From contig JAPKDQ010000006.1 of NCBI GenBank assembly GCA_028822445.1, positions 1 through 64,000 of the forward strand: a stretch of DNA of 64,000 nt. The letters run 5' to 3'. The DNA is from Rhodospirillaceae bacterium. Lineage in GTDB: Bacteria > Pseudomonadota > Alphaproteobacteria > Rhodospirillales > Rhodospirillaceae. Shown here in pieces: positions 18,373 through 26,869 of the stretch (position 1 is its first letter; every line of letters starts with the position of its first letter). A program made the translations under genes and the position numbers. The notes beneath the pieces are model-generated. The model searched no databases and was not told the origin of the DNA. It worked only from the letters and a program-made list of their open reading frames with translations.

Positions 18373-19575
18373 CTATAGGAGGCCGTCTAAAAGGAGCACT
18401 TGGACCAGGTCTCCTGTTCTTGCTGCGGTCGAACCAATGGGTCGGATAATCAACGCGCTGGAATTTGCTAAAGCGCCGATCATGCTGGAGTCCTGAGCGA
18501 AAGATGGCGTCGCCGTGATTGTTCCATTTCTATTACTGGAAAGGACAGCTCGCATGTAATCCTCTCGATCGCCATTTGCTTTGATGTCTGAACCGAGCTC
18601 GGCGAGAGTTATGGCAGGAGTATTACCAGGCAGGCCTTGAAGTCGGTCAAGAGCCGGTCCTAGAAATAGTAAAGCGCAGACCAACGCTGAAACCGGGTTT
18701 CCTGGAAGCCCTAACATGGGCGTGTCTTCTAAATGTCCGAACATCAGTGGTTTGCCAGGTCTCATCGCAATTTTATGAAAGCTAACGTCAAGTCCAGCCT
18801 GTCCGAATGCTTTACGAACGAGATCGTAATCACCAACGGAAACACCGCCAGACGTGACGATGAGGTCACAGTTCTTTGCAGCGTTTGCGATCGCTATCAG
18901 TGCACTTTCATCATCTTTAACAACGCCAAGGTGGACAGGGTCCCCGCCTTTCTGTTTTACGAAAGCGGACAGGGCGGGACCGTTTGCACTCACGATTTGG
19001 TTAGCCGTTCTTGGCTCACCAGGCAGAACGATTTCGTCACCGGTTGAAAGAATGGCTACGCGTGGACGTCGGTAAACCTTAATCCATGGACGGTCGCCTG
19101 CAGAAAGGAGACCAATGTGGCGGGGTTGGATGCGCACAGGTGACATCAGTAAGGTATCACCACGGCGAAAATCTTGACCCATGGGTCGAATGTGTCGGCC
19201 AGACTCAATCTCTTTTATTATGACCGTGTCGCCCTCTCTGTCCGTATCCTCTTGGATGACAATAGTGTCTGCCCCAACCGGGAGATGGGCGCCTGTAAAA
19301 ATTCGGATAGCTTGACCGCTTTCCAACGCTCCAGGGTAAGGGTGTCCAGCTGCAGATTCACCGATCACGAGCAGAGCCTTGGGAGAAGAGGTTATGTCTT
19401 TAGAACTTACGGCATAGCCGTCCATTGCGGAAACCGTATAAGCCGGGTGCGCGATGCGAGCGGCGGGATCTTCGGCGAGCACTCTATGCAAGGCATTAGG
19501 CAGTGCCACTGTCTCCGCCCCAAGGGGATTAACTCCTGCTCGAATAATTGATTGTGCCTCTTGAACAGAAATCAT
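18373..19575 (-). CDS. moeA: Molybdopterin molybdenumtransferase MoeA
   Basis: MoeA inserts molybdate into adenylated molybdopterin in the last step of molybdenum cofactor synthesis. The 400-residue product has the typical domain order, with AHPAYTVSAMDGYAV near residue 38, IFTGAHLPVGADTIVIQED, and RPRVAILSTGDEIVLPG. The MoCF-like domain contains VTSGGVSVGDYD and KIAMRPGKPLMFG, and MLGLPGNPVSALV follows. ATG 19575 shares its A with the moaC stop codon; a GTG 3 bases upstream is also possible. It is the last gene of trpGDC-moaC-moeA, 104 bases before lexA. Confidence 0.97.
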   Translation of the reverse strand: MISVQEAQSIIRAGVNPLGAETVALPNALHRVLAEDPAARIAHPAYTVSAMDGYAVSSKDITSSPKALLVIGESAAGHPYPGALESGQAIRIFTGAHLPVGADTIVIQEDTDREGDTVIIKEIESGRHIRPMGQDFRRGDTLLMSPVRIQPRHIGLLSAGDRPWIKVYRRPRVAILSTGDEIVLPGEPRTANQIVSANGPALSAFVKQKGGDPVHLGVVKDDESALIAIANAAKNCDLIVTSGGVSVGDYDLVRKAFGQAGLDVSFHKIAMRPGKPLMFGHLEDTPMLGLPGNPVSALVCALLFLGPALDRLQGLPGNTPAITLAELGSDIKANGDREDYMRAVLSSNRNGTITATPSFAQDSSMIGALANSSALIIRPIGSTAARTGDLVQVLLLDGLL

Positions 19576-20054
19576 CACGCAGGCTCGTAGGTGCCGGACT
19601 TACCACCTGTCTTCTTCAATAAGTGGATATCTGTTAGTTGCATGCCTTTGTCGACCGCCTTGCACATGTCGTAGACAGTGAGTGCGGCTATGGACACCGC
19701 TGTCAGGGCTTCCATCTCAACGCCGGTCTTTCCAGTAATTTTTGCTGTTGCTGTAATATCAACAGCGTTTCTTCCCACATCACAGGTCAATTCGACTTTG
19801 ACCGAGGTGAGTGCAAGTGGATGACAGAGAGGAATCAGGTCTGCTGTGCGTTTTGCGCCCATAATACCGGAGAGCTGAGCGACAGAAAGCACGTCACCCT
19901 TACTGATGCCTTTGTCCATAATAGACGCCAGAGTGTCTGGCCGCATGATAACGGACCCACGGGCAATAGCCTCTCGGAGAGTCTCACTTTTGTCCGTTAC
20001 GTCAACCATCACGGCATTACCGTCCACATCAAAGTGTGTGAAGTCTGTTTTCAT
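19575..20054 (-). CDS. moaC: Cyclic pyranopterin monophosphate synthase MoaC
   Basis: MoaC, acting with MoaA, converts GTP through 3',8-cyclo-7,8-dihydro-GTP to cyclic pyranopterin monophosphate, the first molybdenum cofactor intermediate. The 159-residue product matches the family length. It shows [18 protein letters not shown] at the N-terminus, [18 protein letters not shown] in the active-site region, and [20 protein letters not shown] followed by MCKAVDKGM, which is nearly invariant in MoaC. It begins one base after the trpC stop, so expression is presumably coupled to the trp genes. moeA follows with a one-base overlap. Confidence 0.97.
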   Translation of the reverse strand: MKTDFTHFDVDGNAVMVDVTDKSETLREAIARGSVIMRPDTLASIMDKGISKGDVLSVAQLSGIMGAKRTADLIPLCHPLALTSVKVELTCDVGRNAVDITATAKITGKTGVEMEALTAVSIAALTVYDMCKAVDKGMQLTDIHLLKKTGGKSGTYEPA

Positions 20055-20055
20055 C

Positions 20056-20871
20056 TTAGGTGGCCACCGTTTTTTCAGGTATGGGGTCCGATAGTAGCGC
20101 GCGTGTTGCTGCTTCTACGTCGGCTTGTCGCATTAAAGACTCACCGATTAAGAAACGCCGTGCACCAGCTTTCGCCAGGCGCGAAACATCATCTTTGGTT
20201 TTCAAGCCACTTTCTGCGATGAGAACTTGCCCCTCAGGTAGTTTTGCGGCAAGGCGCTCTGTCGTCCCTAAATCGATCTTGAGTGTTTTGAGGTTGCGAT
20301 TGTTGACACCGATAAGCGGGGACCTGAGTGCGAAAGCTCGGTCTAGTTCTTCTTCATCGTGCACTTCGATGACAACGTCCATATTAAGATCAAAGGCGAT
20401 AGCCTCTAGTTCCAAGGCTTGGCCATCGGAGAGGCATGCGAGAATAAGTAAAATGCAATCTGCCCCGATTGCTCGTGCTTCAATGACTTGGTATGGCTCC
20501 AACATGAAATCCTTGCGTAACACAGGTAATGCGCATGCGTTTCTCGCGGTTTCTAAGAAAGTATTGGACCCGTGGAAATGTTCAGTCTCAGTCAGGATGG
20601 AAAGGCAGGATGCGCCGCCAGCCTCATAAGCCTTGGCTAAGGCTGGAGGGTCAAAGTCCTCGCGAATCAATCCGGCGGAAGGTGATGCTTTCTTTATCTC
20701 TGCGATTAGGCCGTAGCCCTTCTTTGATGTGCGAGTTAAAGCAATACCAAACCCGCGAACGGGAGAGGCGCCTTTTGCCTTGGCCTCAATTTCGGCTAAT
20801 GGATGTTCAACCTTAATTTTTCTGTATTGCGCTTGTCGAACGTCGCAGATGGCATCTAAGACATTAACCAC
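20056..20871 (-). CDS. trpC: Indole-3-glycerol phosphate synthase
   Basis: TrpC closes the indole ring in tryptophan synthesis. The 271-residue TIM-barrel product has [19 protein letters not shown] near residue 57 (catalytic Lys), [32 protein letters not shown] with the catalytic Lys, and [28 protein letters not shown] and FLIGESLMR form the phosphate-binding end. The product is monofunctional, without a TrpF fusion. The GTG start overlaps the trpD stop by one base (TAGTG). Confidence 0.98.
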   Translation of the reverse strand: MVNVLDAICDVRQAQYRKIKVEHPLAEIEAKAKGASPVRGFGIALTRTSKKGYGLIAEIKKASPSAGLIREDFDPPALAKAYEAGGASCLSILTETEHFHGSNTFLETARNACALPVLRKDFMLEPYQVIEARAIGADCILLILACLSDGQALELEAIAFDLNMDVVIEVHDEEELDRAFALRSPLIGVNNRNLKTLKIDLGTTERLAAKLPEGQVLIAESGLKTKDDVSRLAKAGARRFLIGESLMRQADVEAATRALLSDPIPEKTVAT

Positions 20872-21890
20872 TAGCCTTCGCCTTGGGTGATGGCTGCGAA
20901 CTTAGCTAGCGTTTTTTTAGCGCTTCCGTCATCGATAGCGGTGGCAGCTATTTTTACACCAGCCTCAAGTCCTTTAACCTTGTCTCCAACGATCAGCGCC
21001 GCCGCTGCGTTTAAGAGAACGATGTCTCGATAGGCTCCCGGCGCCCCTTCAAGCAACTCTCTCAAAGCTCGTGCATTATCTTCTGGGGTTCCACCCTTTA
21101 ATGAAGCCGCTGTATGCACGGATAACCCTGCGTCTTGGGGAGTTACTGTAAAATTAGACACTGTGCCGTTCCTAAGTTCAGCAACGAACGAAGGGCCCGT
21201 AACGGTGAGTTCATCAAGGCCATCGGAGCCGTGAACAACCCAAGCCCGCTCTGAGCCAAGCGCCTTTAAGGTCTCGGCGAGCGGATTAACCCACTCTGTA
21301 GAGTACACACCGAGTAATTGGCGAGTGGCGCCGGCCGGATTAGAAAGCGGGCCGATTAGATTAAATATTGTTCGAATGCCGAGTTCAGCGCGGACGGGGC
21401 TAACGTGCTTCATGGCGCTATGATGTCTTTGTGCGAATAGGAAACCTAGATTTGCGTTTTCTAGAGCACGCTGAACAATGTCCGGTGTCACATCTAAATT
21501 AACACCGAGCATTTCGAGGACATCCGCAGTGCCGGATTTCGATGATGCGCTTCTGTTGCCGTGTTTGGCAACGGGCACACCACAACTAGCGACGACGATT
21601 GCGACGGCGGTCGAAACATTAACTTTGCCAGAGCCGCTTCCGCCAGTACCGCAGGTATCAATAGCACCAATCGGCGCTGACACTGGAAGTGCTTTTGCGC
21701 GCATAATGCGGGCCGCACCGGTGATCTCTTCAATAGTTTCGCCACGCATAGATAGTGCAGTTAGGAAGCTTGCGATTTGAACTGTAGACGCATCTCCAGA
21801 CATGATAATCTCGAATGCGTCTTCAGCTTGCCGTTCCGTTAGAGAGTTCCCGGAAGCGGCCATTACGACAAAGGGTTTCAAATCAGACAT
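20871..21890 (-). CDS. trpD: Anthranilate phosphoribosyltransferase
   Basis: TrpD transfers phosphoribose from PRPP to anthranilate. The 339-residue product has the usual length. The PRPP site is DTCGTGGSGSGKVNVSTAVA near residue 79, followed by KHGNRSASSKSGTADVLEMLG, HHSAMKHVSPVRAELGIRT and FNLIGPLSNPA. It starts 9 bases after trpG ends and overlaps the trpC start by one base. It is separate from TrpG, unlike the fused enterobacterial protein. Confidence 0.98.
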   Translation of the reverse strand: MSDLKPFVVMAASGNSLTERQAEDAFEIIMSGDASTVQIASFLTALSMRGETIEEITGAARIMRAKALPVSAPIGAIDTCGTGGSGSGKVNVSTAVAIVVASCGVPVAKHGNRSASSKSGTADVLEMLGVNLDVTPDIVQRALENANLGFLFAQRHHSAMKHVSPVRAELGIRTIFNLIGPLSNPAGATRQLLGVYSTEWVNPLAETLKALGSERAWVVHGSDGLDELTVTGPSFVAELRNGTVSNFTVTPQDAGLSVHTAASLKGGTPEDNARALRELLEGAPGAYRDIVLLNAAAALIVGDKVKGLEAGVKIAATAIDDGSAKKTLAKFAAITQGEG

Positions 21891-21899
21891 TTGGTCACC

Positions 21900-22511
21900 C
21901 TAGGCAGCAATGGAGCGGTCTGGAATGTCTGGTGTATCCAGTCCCGTCATGACTAAGAAATTCCGGAGGACCCTGTGCCCAAACTGTGAGGCAATACTTT
22001 CAGGGTGAAACTGCACCCCAGTAATAGGAAGTGACTTGTGGGCCAGGGCCATGATTAAACCGCCGTCTGCTTCTGCAGTCACTTCAAGAGTATCCGGTAA
22101 GCTTTCTCGTTCGACAATAAGAGAATGATATCTGGTTACAATGACGGGTGAAGGGATGTCTTTGAACATAGCGTGATTGGTATGGCTCACAGCGCTAACT
22201 TTTCCGTGCATTGGTGCTGGTGCACGCACGATTTTACCGCCGAAGGCTTGACCAATACTTTGATGGCCAAGGCAAACGCCGAATAAAGGAATGCCTGCGT
22301 CAGCTGCTGCGGAAACTATGTCTAAGCAGATACCAGCACGGTCTGGGTCGCAAGGGCCTGGCGATAGAATGATGCCGCGTGGTTTCCGTGCGATTGCGTC
22401 ACCGACAGAAATCTGATCATTTCGCTCTACGTTTACCTCGGCGCCGAGCTCTCCCAGGTAGTGCCAGAGATTATAGGTGAAACTGTCATAGTTATCGATG
22501 AGCAGGTACAT
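21900..22511 (-). CDS. trpG: Anthranilate synthase glutamine amidotransferase component
   Basis: This class I glutamine amidotransferase supplies ammonia to TrpE for anthranilate synthesis. The same protein often also serves PabB in folate synthesis. The 203-residue product shows [20 protein letters not shown] at the start, [13 protein letters not shown], the nucleophile Cys in [17 protein letters not shown], and the His-Glu pair in [11 protein letters not shown]. It is the first gene of trpGDC-moaC-moeA. trpE, which often lies directly upstream in this neighbourhood, is not present in the window. AAGGAAAG precedes the ATG. The 258 bases upstream show no Trp-rich leader peptide. Confidence 0.96.
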   Translation of the reverse strand: MYLLIDNYDSFTYNLWHYLGELGAEVNVERNDQISVGDAIARKPRGIILSPGPCDPDRAGICLDIVSAAADAGIPLFGVCLGHQSIGQAFGGKIVRAPAPMHGKVSAVSHTNHAMFKDIPSPVIVTRYHSLIVERESLPDTLEVTAEADGGLIMALAHKSLPITGVQFHPESIASQFGHRVLRNFLVMTGLDTPDIPDRSIAA

Positions 22512-22769
22512 CGCTGTCTTTCCTTACTGAGAAGCCAGGAAAATGCCTCTTTCTAAGGTGCAAGGTCAAGGATTGTGGTAGATTAGATATTGCCAGCCAG
22601 CTAGTTAGGCTTCCCCAGGTGGGGTCCTTTAGACGATCTGTTGACCCAGATCACGCTCAAGGCCATTGCAAGGCCTGTGGTGAAAAAGGATATGTCACAC
22701 AGCGAAGCGTTTGAAGGTAGGCTTCACTTAGTAGGCTTTCACGGCGGGTTAGATACCTATTTCGTAATC

Positions 22770-23501
22770 CTAATCAACCGCGAAGCAATAGAACTGGCCT
22801 GCGCTGCCGGTCGCTGCAAGTTTTTCCTGACTGCACCCAATACTCGCGTGGGCTGAAACCCACGACATGCTGGTGAAGCTGGTGAGGCGATCATGGTGAC
22901 CTACATTAGCGCTGCCGCTTTCGCTGTTGGTTGTCCAGTTGCGACAGGTACGATCCAGCGTATCAGTAAAGGCCATACCATCGATCTGTGTGCCGGTGAG
23001 AATGTCGTGCTGATTGCTTCGCCCATTTTGCCCGACGACCTTCACTTCACCGGGGACTCTCTCGCCGGTTTCCGTTAGAGCTGTATTCATATTGAGGATG
23101 TTACCGTGGCGCGCCTCTTCCAAGGTGTCCCCATGGAGGTCACTTAAGCCCCTTGCAATTCGCACTCCTTTTGCATTGTACCAAGGTCCTTTCCCAATGC
23201 GATCTCTAGCATTGATGAGAGCAGTGTTGCCGTCCTTTTGGGTGCTGAGATAGGCGCGCCAAGTTCTCCCGGCGGCGCCTGGGGCTTTAGAGGTATTGGC
23301 GAGGGATTGGCAATGAAGATCAGCGCCTGAGAGCCCTCCCAAGTTTGCGCCATCGCCCATGCCTTCACTAGTAATGAAAAATGACATCTCTCCCTTCGCT
23401 GGGCGCGCGGGAATCTCTGGTCTACCTGTCGGCTCTTGTGCAAGAGCTTGCAGTGAAGTGGTGAGTAGGAAGGCTGTAACCGTGGCGGCAGTCTGTTTCA
23501 T
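22770..23501 (-). CDS. Secreted lectin-like protein of unknown function
   Basis: From ATG 23501 the 243-residue product begins with a clear signal peptide (MKQTAATVTAFLLTTSLQAL, cleavage near ALAQEP). The mature part carries FFITSEGMGDGANLGGLSGA near the N-terminus, DLHCQSLA, GRTWRAYLST, ARDRIGKGPWYNAKG, RTCRNWTT and a C-terminal QFYCFAVD. These features resemble the C-type-lectin or endostatin-like fold found in small secreted bacterial proteins. The four Cys outside the signal peptide could form two disulfides. The SEGxGDGANLGGLxGAD pattern recurs in proteobacterial hypothetical proteins, but I know of no established function. It stands alone between trpG and uvrA on the same strand. Confidence 0.7.
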   Translation of the reverse strand: MKQTAATVTAFLLTTSLQALAQEPTGRPEIPARPAKGEMSFFITSEGMGDGANLGGLSGADLHCQSLANTSKAPGAAGRTWRAYLSTQKDGNTALINARDRIGKGPWYNAKGVRIARGLSDLHGDTLEEARHGNILNMNTALTETGERVPGEVKVVGQNGRSNQHDILTGTQIDGMAFTDTLDRTCRNWTTNSESGSANVGHHDRLTSFTSMSWVSAHASIGCSQEKLAATGSAGQFYCFAVD

Positions 23502-23677
23502 TTTTAGTTCCCTAAAAAATGCGGACAAGTTGTATCGGTCTTTAAAACTATATTTTAGTTGTGGCGAAGAATAACCGAGGCAACCTTAATGTCACAGCAA
23601 CTCTAAAGATAAACAATAGTCTTGGAGGTATGCCAGAGGACCTTAAGCTCTGTGAAGGTTTTAAGGTAATCGTGCCA

Positions 23678-26575
23678 TCACTTCCCCTTAAGCACACCCT
23701 TTAAATAATGGCCCGTATAGCTGGCCTTAACCCTGGCCACATCTTCTGGTGTGCCCGTTGCAACGATATTTCCGCCGCCAGCGCCGCCTTCCGGGCCGAT
23801 GTCGATGATGTGGTCGGCGGTTTTGATGACTTCCAAATTATGTTCGATGACAATCACCGTATTGCCTTGGTCAACTAGGTGATGAAGTACTTCGAGCAGT
23901 TTGCGCACGTCTTCAAAATGGAGGCCTGTGGTCGGTTCATCGAGAATATAAAGGGTGCGTCCGGTGGCACGTTTTGAGAGTTCTTTCGCCAACTTAACTC
24001 GCTGTGCTTCACCGCCGGAAAGGGTGGTGGCCTGTTGGCCGAGACGGATGTAATCCAACCCGACCTGTTGCAGCAGAAACATTTTATCGCGGATGACGGG
24101 CACTGCTTTAAAGAAGTGGACCCCTTCCTCGACCGTCATGTCTAAAACGTCGGCAATGGACTTCCCCTTAAACTTTATGTCGAGGGTTTCCCGGTTATAG
24201 CGTTGGCCGTTGCAGACATCGCACGTTACATACACATCGGGTAGGAAGTGCATTTCGATCTTAATAACGCCGTCGCCTTGGCAGGCCTCGCAGCGACCGC
24301 CTTTAACGTTGAAAGAAAAACGTCCGGGCTTGTATCCACGTGCTTTGGCCTCGGTTAGTTCGGCAAACCAATCGCGGATGGGGGTGAAGGCGCCGGTGTA
24401 GGTGGCGGGGTTGGAGCGTGGCGTGCGGCCTATAGGGCTTTGATCGATATCTACGATTTTATCGATAAAGGTCAGCCCGTCTATTTTTTTGTGGGGGCCG
24501 GGAACGGAGCGTGCGCCGTGGAGTGTCTTGGCTAGTGCTTTATAGAGGGTCTCCAACACCAAGGATGACTTCCCACCGCCTGACACACCCGTCACACAGG
24601 TGAAGGTACCAAGCGGGAAGGTGGCATCCACCTTTTGAAGGTTATTGGTTTCCGCGCCGGTTATCTTCATTACCTTGCCGTTACCTGTGCGGCGTTCGTT
24701 AGGTAAGGGAATATTTTTTATACCGGTGAGGTAGGCGGCGGTGAGGGACTTCTTGCTCTGCATCACCTCAGCGGGAGTGCCTTGAGCGACCACATAGCCA
24801 CCGTGCACGCCGGCGCCTGGGCCCATATCAATCAAGTGGTCGGCGGTGCGAATAGCGTCTTCATCATGTTCCACCACAATTACCGTGTTACCGATGTCGC
24901 GCAGGCGGCGAAGGGTTTGCAGGAGGCGTTCGTTATCCCGCTGATGGAGCCCGATGGAAGGTTCATCAAGCACGTAAAGAACACCGGTGAGTCCGGAGCC
25001 GATTTGTGAGGCGAGGCGGATGCGCTGACTCTCGCCGCCGGATAAGGTGCCCGATTTGCGCGCGAGAGTAAGGTATTCTAGGCCGACGTTGTTTAGGAAG
25101 CCCAAGCGCTCCCCGATCTCGCGCAGGATGCGGCGGGCGATCTCTGTGTCTTTGGCTGAGAGTTTGGCTTCTAACGCCTCGAACCAAGCATGGGCATCGG
25201 CGATGGATAGAAGTGAGATTTCACTAATGTGTTTGCCATCGATCTTCACGGCCAGGGCCTCGGGTTTAAGGCGGTGGCCATCGCAAGATTCGCAGGGCTG
25301 GCTTGTCTGGTACTTAGTGAGTTCTTCTCTAATCCAAGCGGAATCCGTTTCGCGCCAGCGGCGGGCGAGATTGTTTATTACGCCTTCGAAGGGTTTACGT
25401 GTTTCAAACTTACGGGCGCCGTCGCCAAACTTAATCAAGATCGGTTTATCACCGCTACCGAAGAAGATGGCGTCGCGGGTTTCATTGCTTAGTTTTTTCC
25501 ACGGGGTATCGATTTTACTGCCATGGAACTTGGCCACGCCCTTGAGAGCTTGCAAATAATACGTAGAGGGCGGTGAAGCGTTGGACCAGGGAGCGACCGC
25601 GCCTTCGGCCAGGGTTTTGGTTTGGTCGGGGACGATGAGGTCAGGATCAAAGGTCATGCGCACACCGAGGCCATCGCATGACGGGCAGGCCCCGAACGGA
25701 TTATTGAAAGAGAACAGCCGGGGCTCAATCTCATCAATGGTGAAGCCGGATACCGGACAGGCGAATTTGGCAGAGAACACTGTGCGCCCTTCCTTACCAT
25801 CCTTATTAGCGTCTTCGGCGAAGGCGATGCCCTCGGTGAGGGAAAGGGCAGTCTCTAAACTATCGGCAAGGCGGGCTTGTAGCTCGTCGCGGACAACGAC
25901 GCGATCGACCACCACTTCGATGTCATGCTTGAGCTTCTTATTAAGTGTCGGGACTTCATCGATTTCATAGAGGGCTCCATCCACTTTAACGCGCTGGAAG
26001 CCCTTCTTTTGGAGTTCGGCCAACTCTTTGCGGTATTCACCTTTGCGCCCGCGCACAATGGGAGCGAGTAAATAGAGCCGGGTACCTTCACCCATTTCCA
26101 TTATCCGGTCGACCATTTGGGTAACGGTTTGGGCTTCGATGGGTAACCCGGTTGTCGGAGAATAGGGCACGCCAACCCGAGCCCAGAGCAGGCGCATGTA
26201 ATCGTTGATCTCGGTGACCGTTCCCACTGTCGAACGGGGATTGCGACTGGTGGTCTTCTGCTCGATGGAAATAGCTGGCGAAAGCCCGTCTATGGAATCC
26301 ACATCCGGCTTCTGCATTAGCTCCAGGAACTGACGGGCATAGGCGGAGAGGCTCTCCACATAACGTCGCTGACCCTCTGCATAGATGGTATCAAACGCGA
26401 GAGAACTCTTGCCGGACCCAGAAAGCCCAGTGATGACAACAAGTTGATCCCGCGGGATATCAACGGCTATGTCCTTGAGATTGTGTTCACGAGCACCGCG
26501 AACACTGATGGTCGGGCTTAGACCACGGGACAAAGGTGCGCGAATGTATTTCTTAGGTTTGAAGGATTTGTTCAC
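23678..26575 (-). CDS. uvrA: Excinuclease ABC subunit A
   Basis: UvrA is the damage-recognition ATPase of nucleotide excision repair and loads UvrB onto lesions. The 965-residue product has two ABC modules: Walker [19 protein letters not shown] near residue 48 and [15 protein letters not shown] in the C-terminal half, each followed by an LSGGE signature ([14 protein letters not shown] and [14 protein letters not shown]). Zinc-binding Cys pairs appear in CPVSGFTI...CPSCDG, CESCDG and CEACQGDG...CDVCNG. The start is GTG 26575; an in-frame stop lies just upstream. An SOS box ends 6 bases before the start. It is slightly longer than the E. coli protein (940 residues). Confidence 0.98.
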   Translation of the reverse strand: MNKSFKPKKYIRAPLSRGLSPTISVRGAREHNLKDIAVDIPRDQLVVITGLSGSGKSSLAFDTIYAEGQRRYVESLSAYARQFLELMQKPDVDSIDGLSPAISIEQKTTSRNPRSTVGTVTEINDYMRLLWARVGVPYSPTTGLPIEAQTVTQMVDRIMEMGEGTRLYLLAPIVRGRKGEYRKELAELQKKGFQRVKVDGALYEIDEVPTLNKKLKHDIEVVVDRVVVRDELQARLADSLETALSLTEGIAFAEDANKDGKEGRTVFSAKFACPVSGFTIDEIEPRLFSFNNPFGACPSCDGLGVRMTFDPDLIVPDQTKTLAEGAVAPWSNASPPSTYYLQALKGVAKFHGSKIDTPWKKLSNETRDAIFFGSGDKPILIKFGDGARKFETRKPFEGVINNLARRWRETDSAWIREELTKYQTSQPCESCDGHRLKPEALAVKIDGKHISEISLLSIADAHAWFEALEAKLSAKDTEIARRILREIGERLGFLNNVGLEYLTLARKSGTLSGGESQRIRLASQIGSGLTGVLYVLDEPSIGLHQRDNERLLQTLRRLRDIGNTVIVVEHDEDAIRTADHLIDMGPGAGVHGGYVVAQGTPAEVMQSKKSLTAAYLTGIKNIPLPNERRTGNGKVMKITGAETNNLQKVDATFPLGTFTCVTGVSGGGKSSLVLETLYKALAKTLHGARSVPGPHKKIDGLTFIDKIVDIDQSPIGRTPRSNPATYTGAFTPIRDWFAELTEAKARGYKPGRFSFNVKGGRCEACQGDGVIKIEMHFLPDVYVTCDVCNGQRYNRETLDIKFKGKSIADVLDMTVEEGVHFFKAVPVIRDKMFLLQQVGLDYIRLGQQATTLSGGEAQRVKLAKELSKRATGRTLYILDEPTTGLHFEDVRKLLEVLHHLVDQGNTVIVIEHNLEVIKTADHIIDIGPEGGAGGGNIVATGTPEDVARVKASYTGHYLKGVLKGK

Positions 26576-26581
26576 GGGAGT

Positions 26582-26596
26582 GTTCGGCTTATGTTC
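26582..26596 (-). promoter_or_regulatory. LexA operator (SOS box) of uvrA
   Basis: GTTCGGCTTATGTTC is an exact GTTC-N7-GTTC match to the alphaproteobacterial SOS box and is in the same orientation relative to its gene as the lexA box. It lies only 6 bases upstream of the uvrA GTG, so bound LexA would also cover the translation start region. Confidence 0.8.
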
Positions 26597-26869
26597 TCAG
26601 GGGAGCCTCGTATTAAGGTGTCTGAGTTTAATTGGCAATTGGGTTGGATAACAGCCTAGATGTTCGTCGTACTTGATATTAGGAAAGACTTCCTATTCGT
26701 TTGGAACAACCGATGCTGAGAAAATGGGTCCACATAGCTCGCAATGCGAGCTCATACCTCGAATTCTATGACCACAACATGGTTAGGGACTAATTTAAAT
26801 TTCCAATTTTACGGCATATGGCTTGATTGTAGATCACTAGAACTTTCAATCGATGGGGAGTACGACACT

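Noticed and set aside
22600-22650. CCCCA-GG-TGGGG element as a trp attenuator
   Set aside because: The stem is only 5 bp, there is no T-tract in the trpG direction and no Trp-rich leader peptide.
26744-26869. In-frame 42-residue extension of the TonB-dependent receptor
   Set aside because: It would place non-signal residues before a good signal peptide; ATG 26870 has a GGGGAG site about 10 bases upstream.
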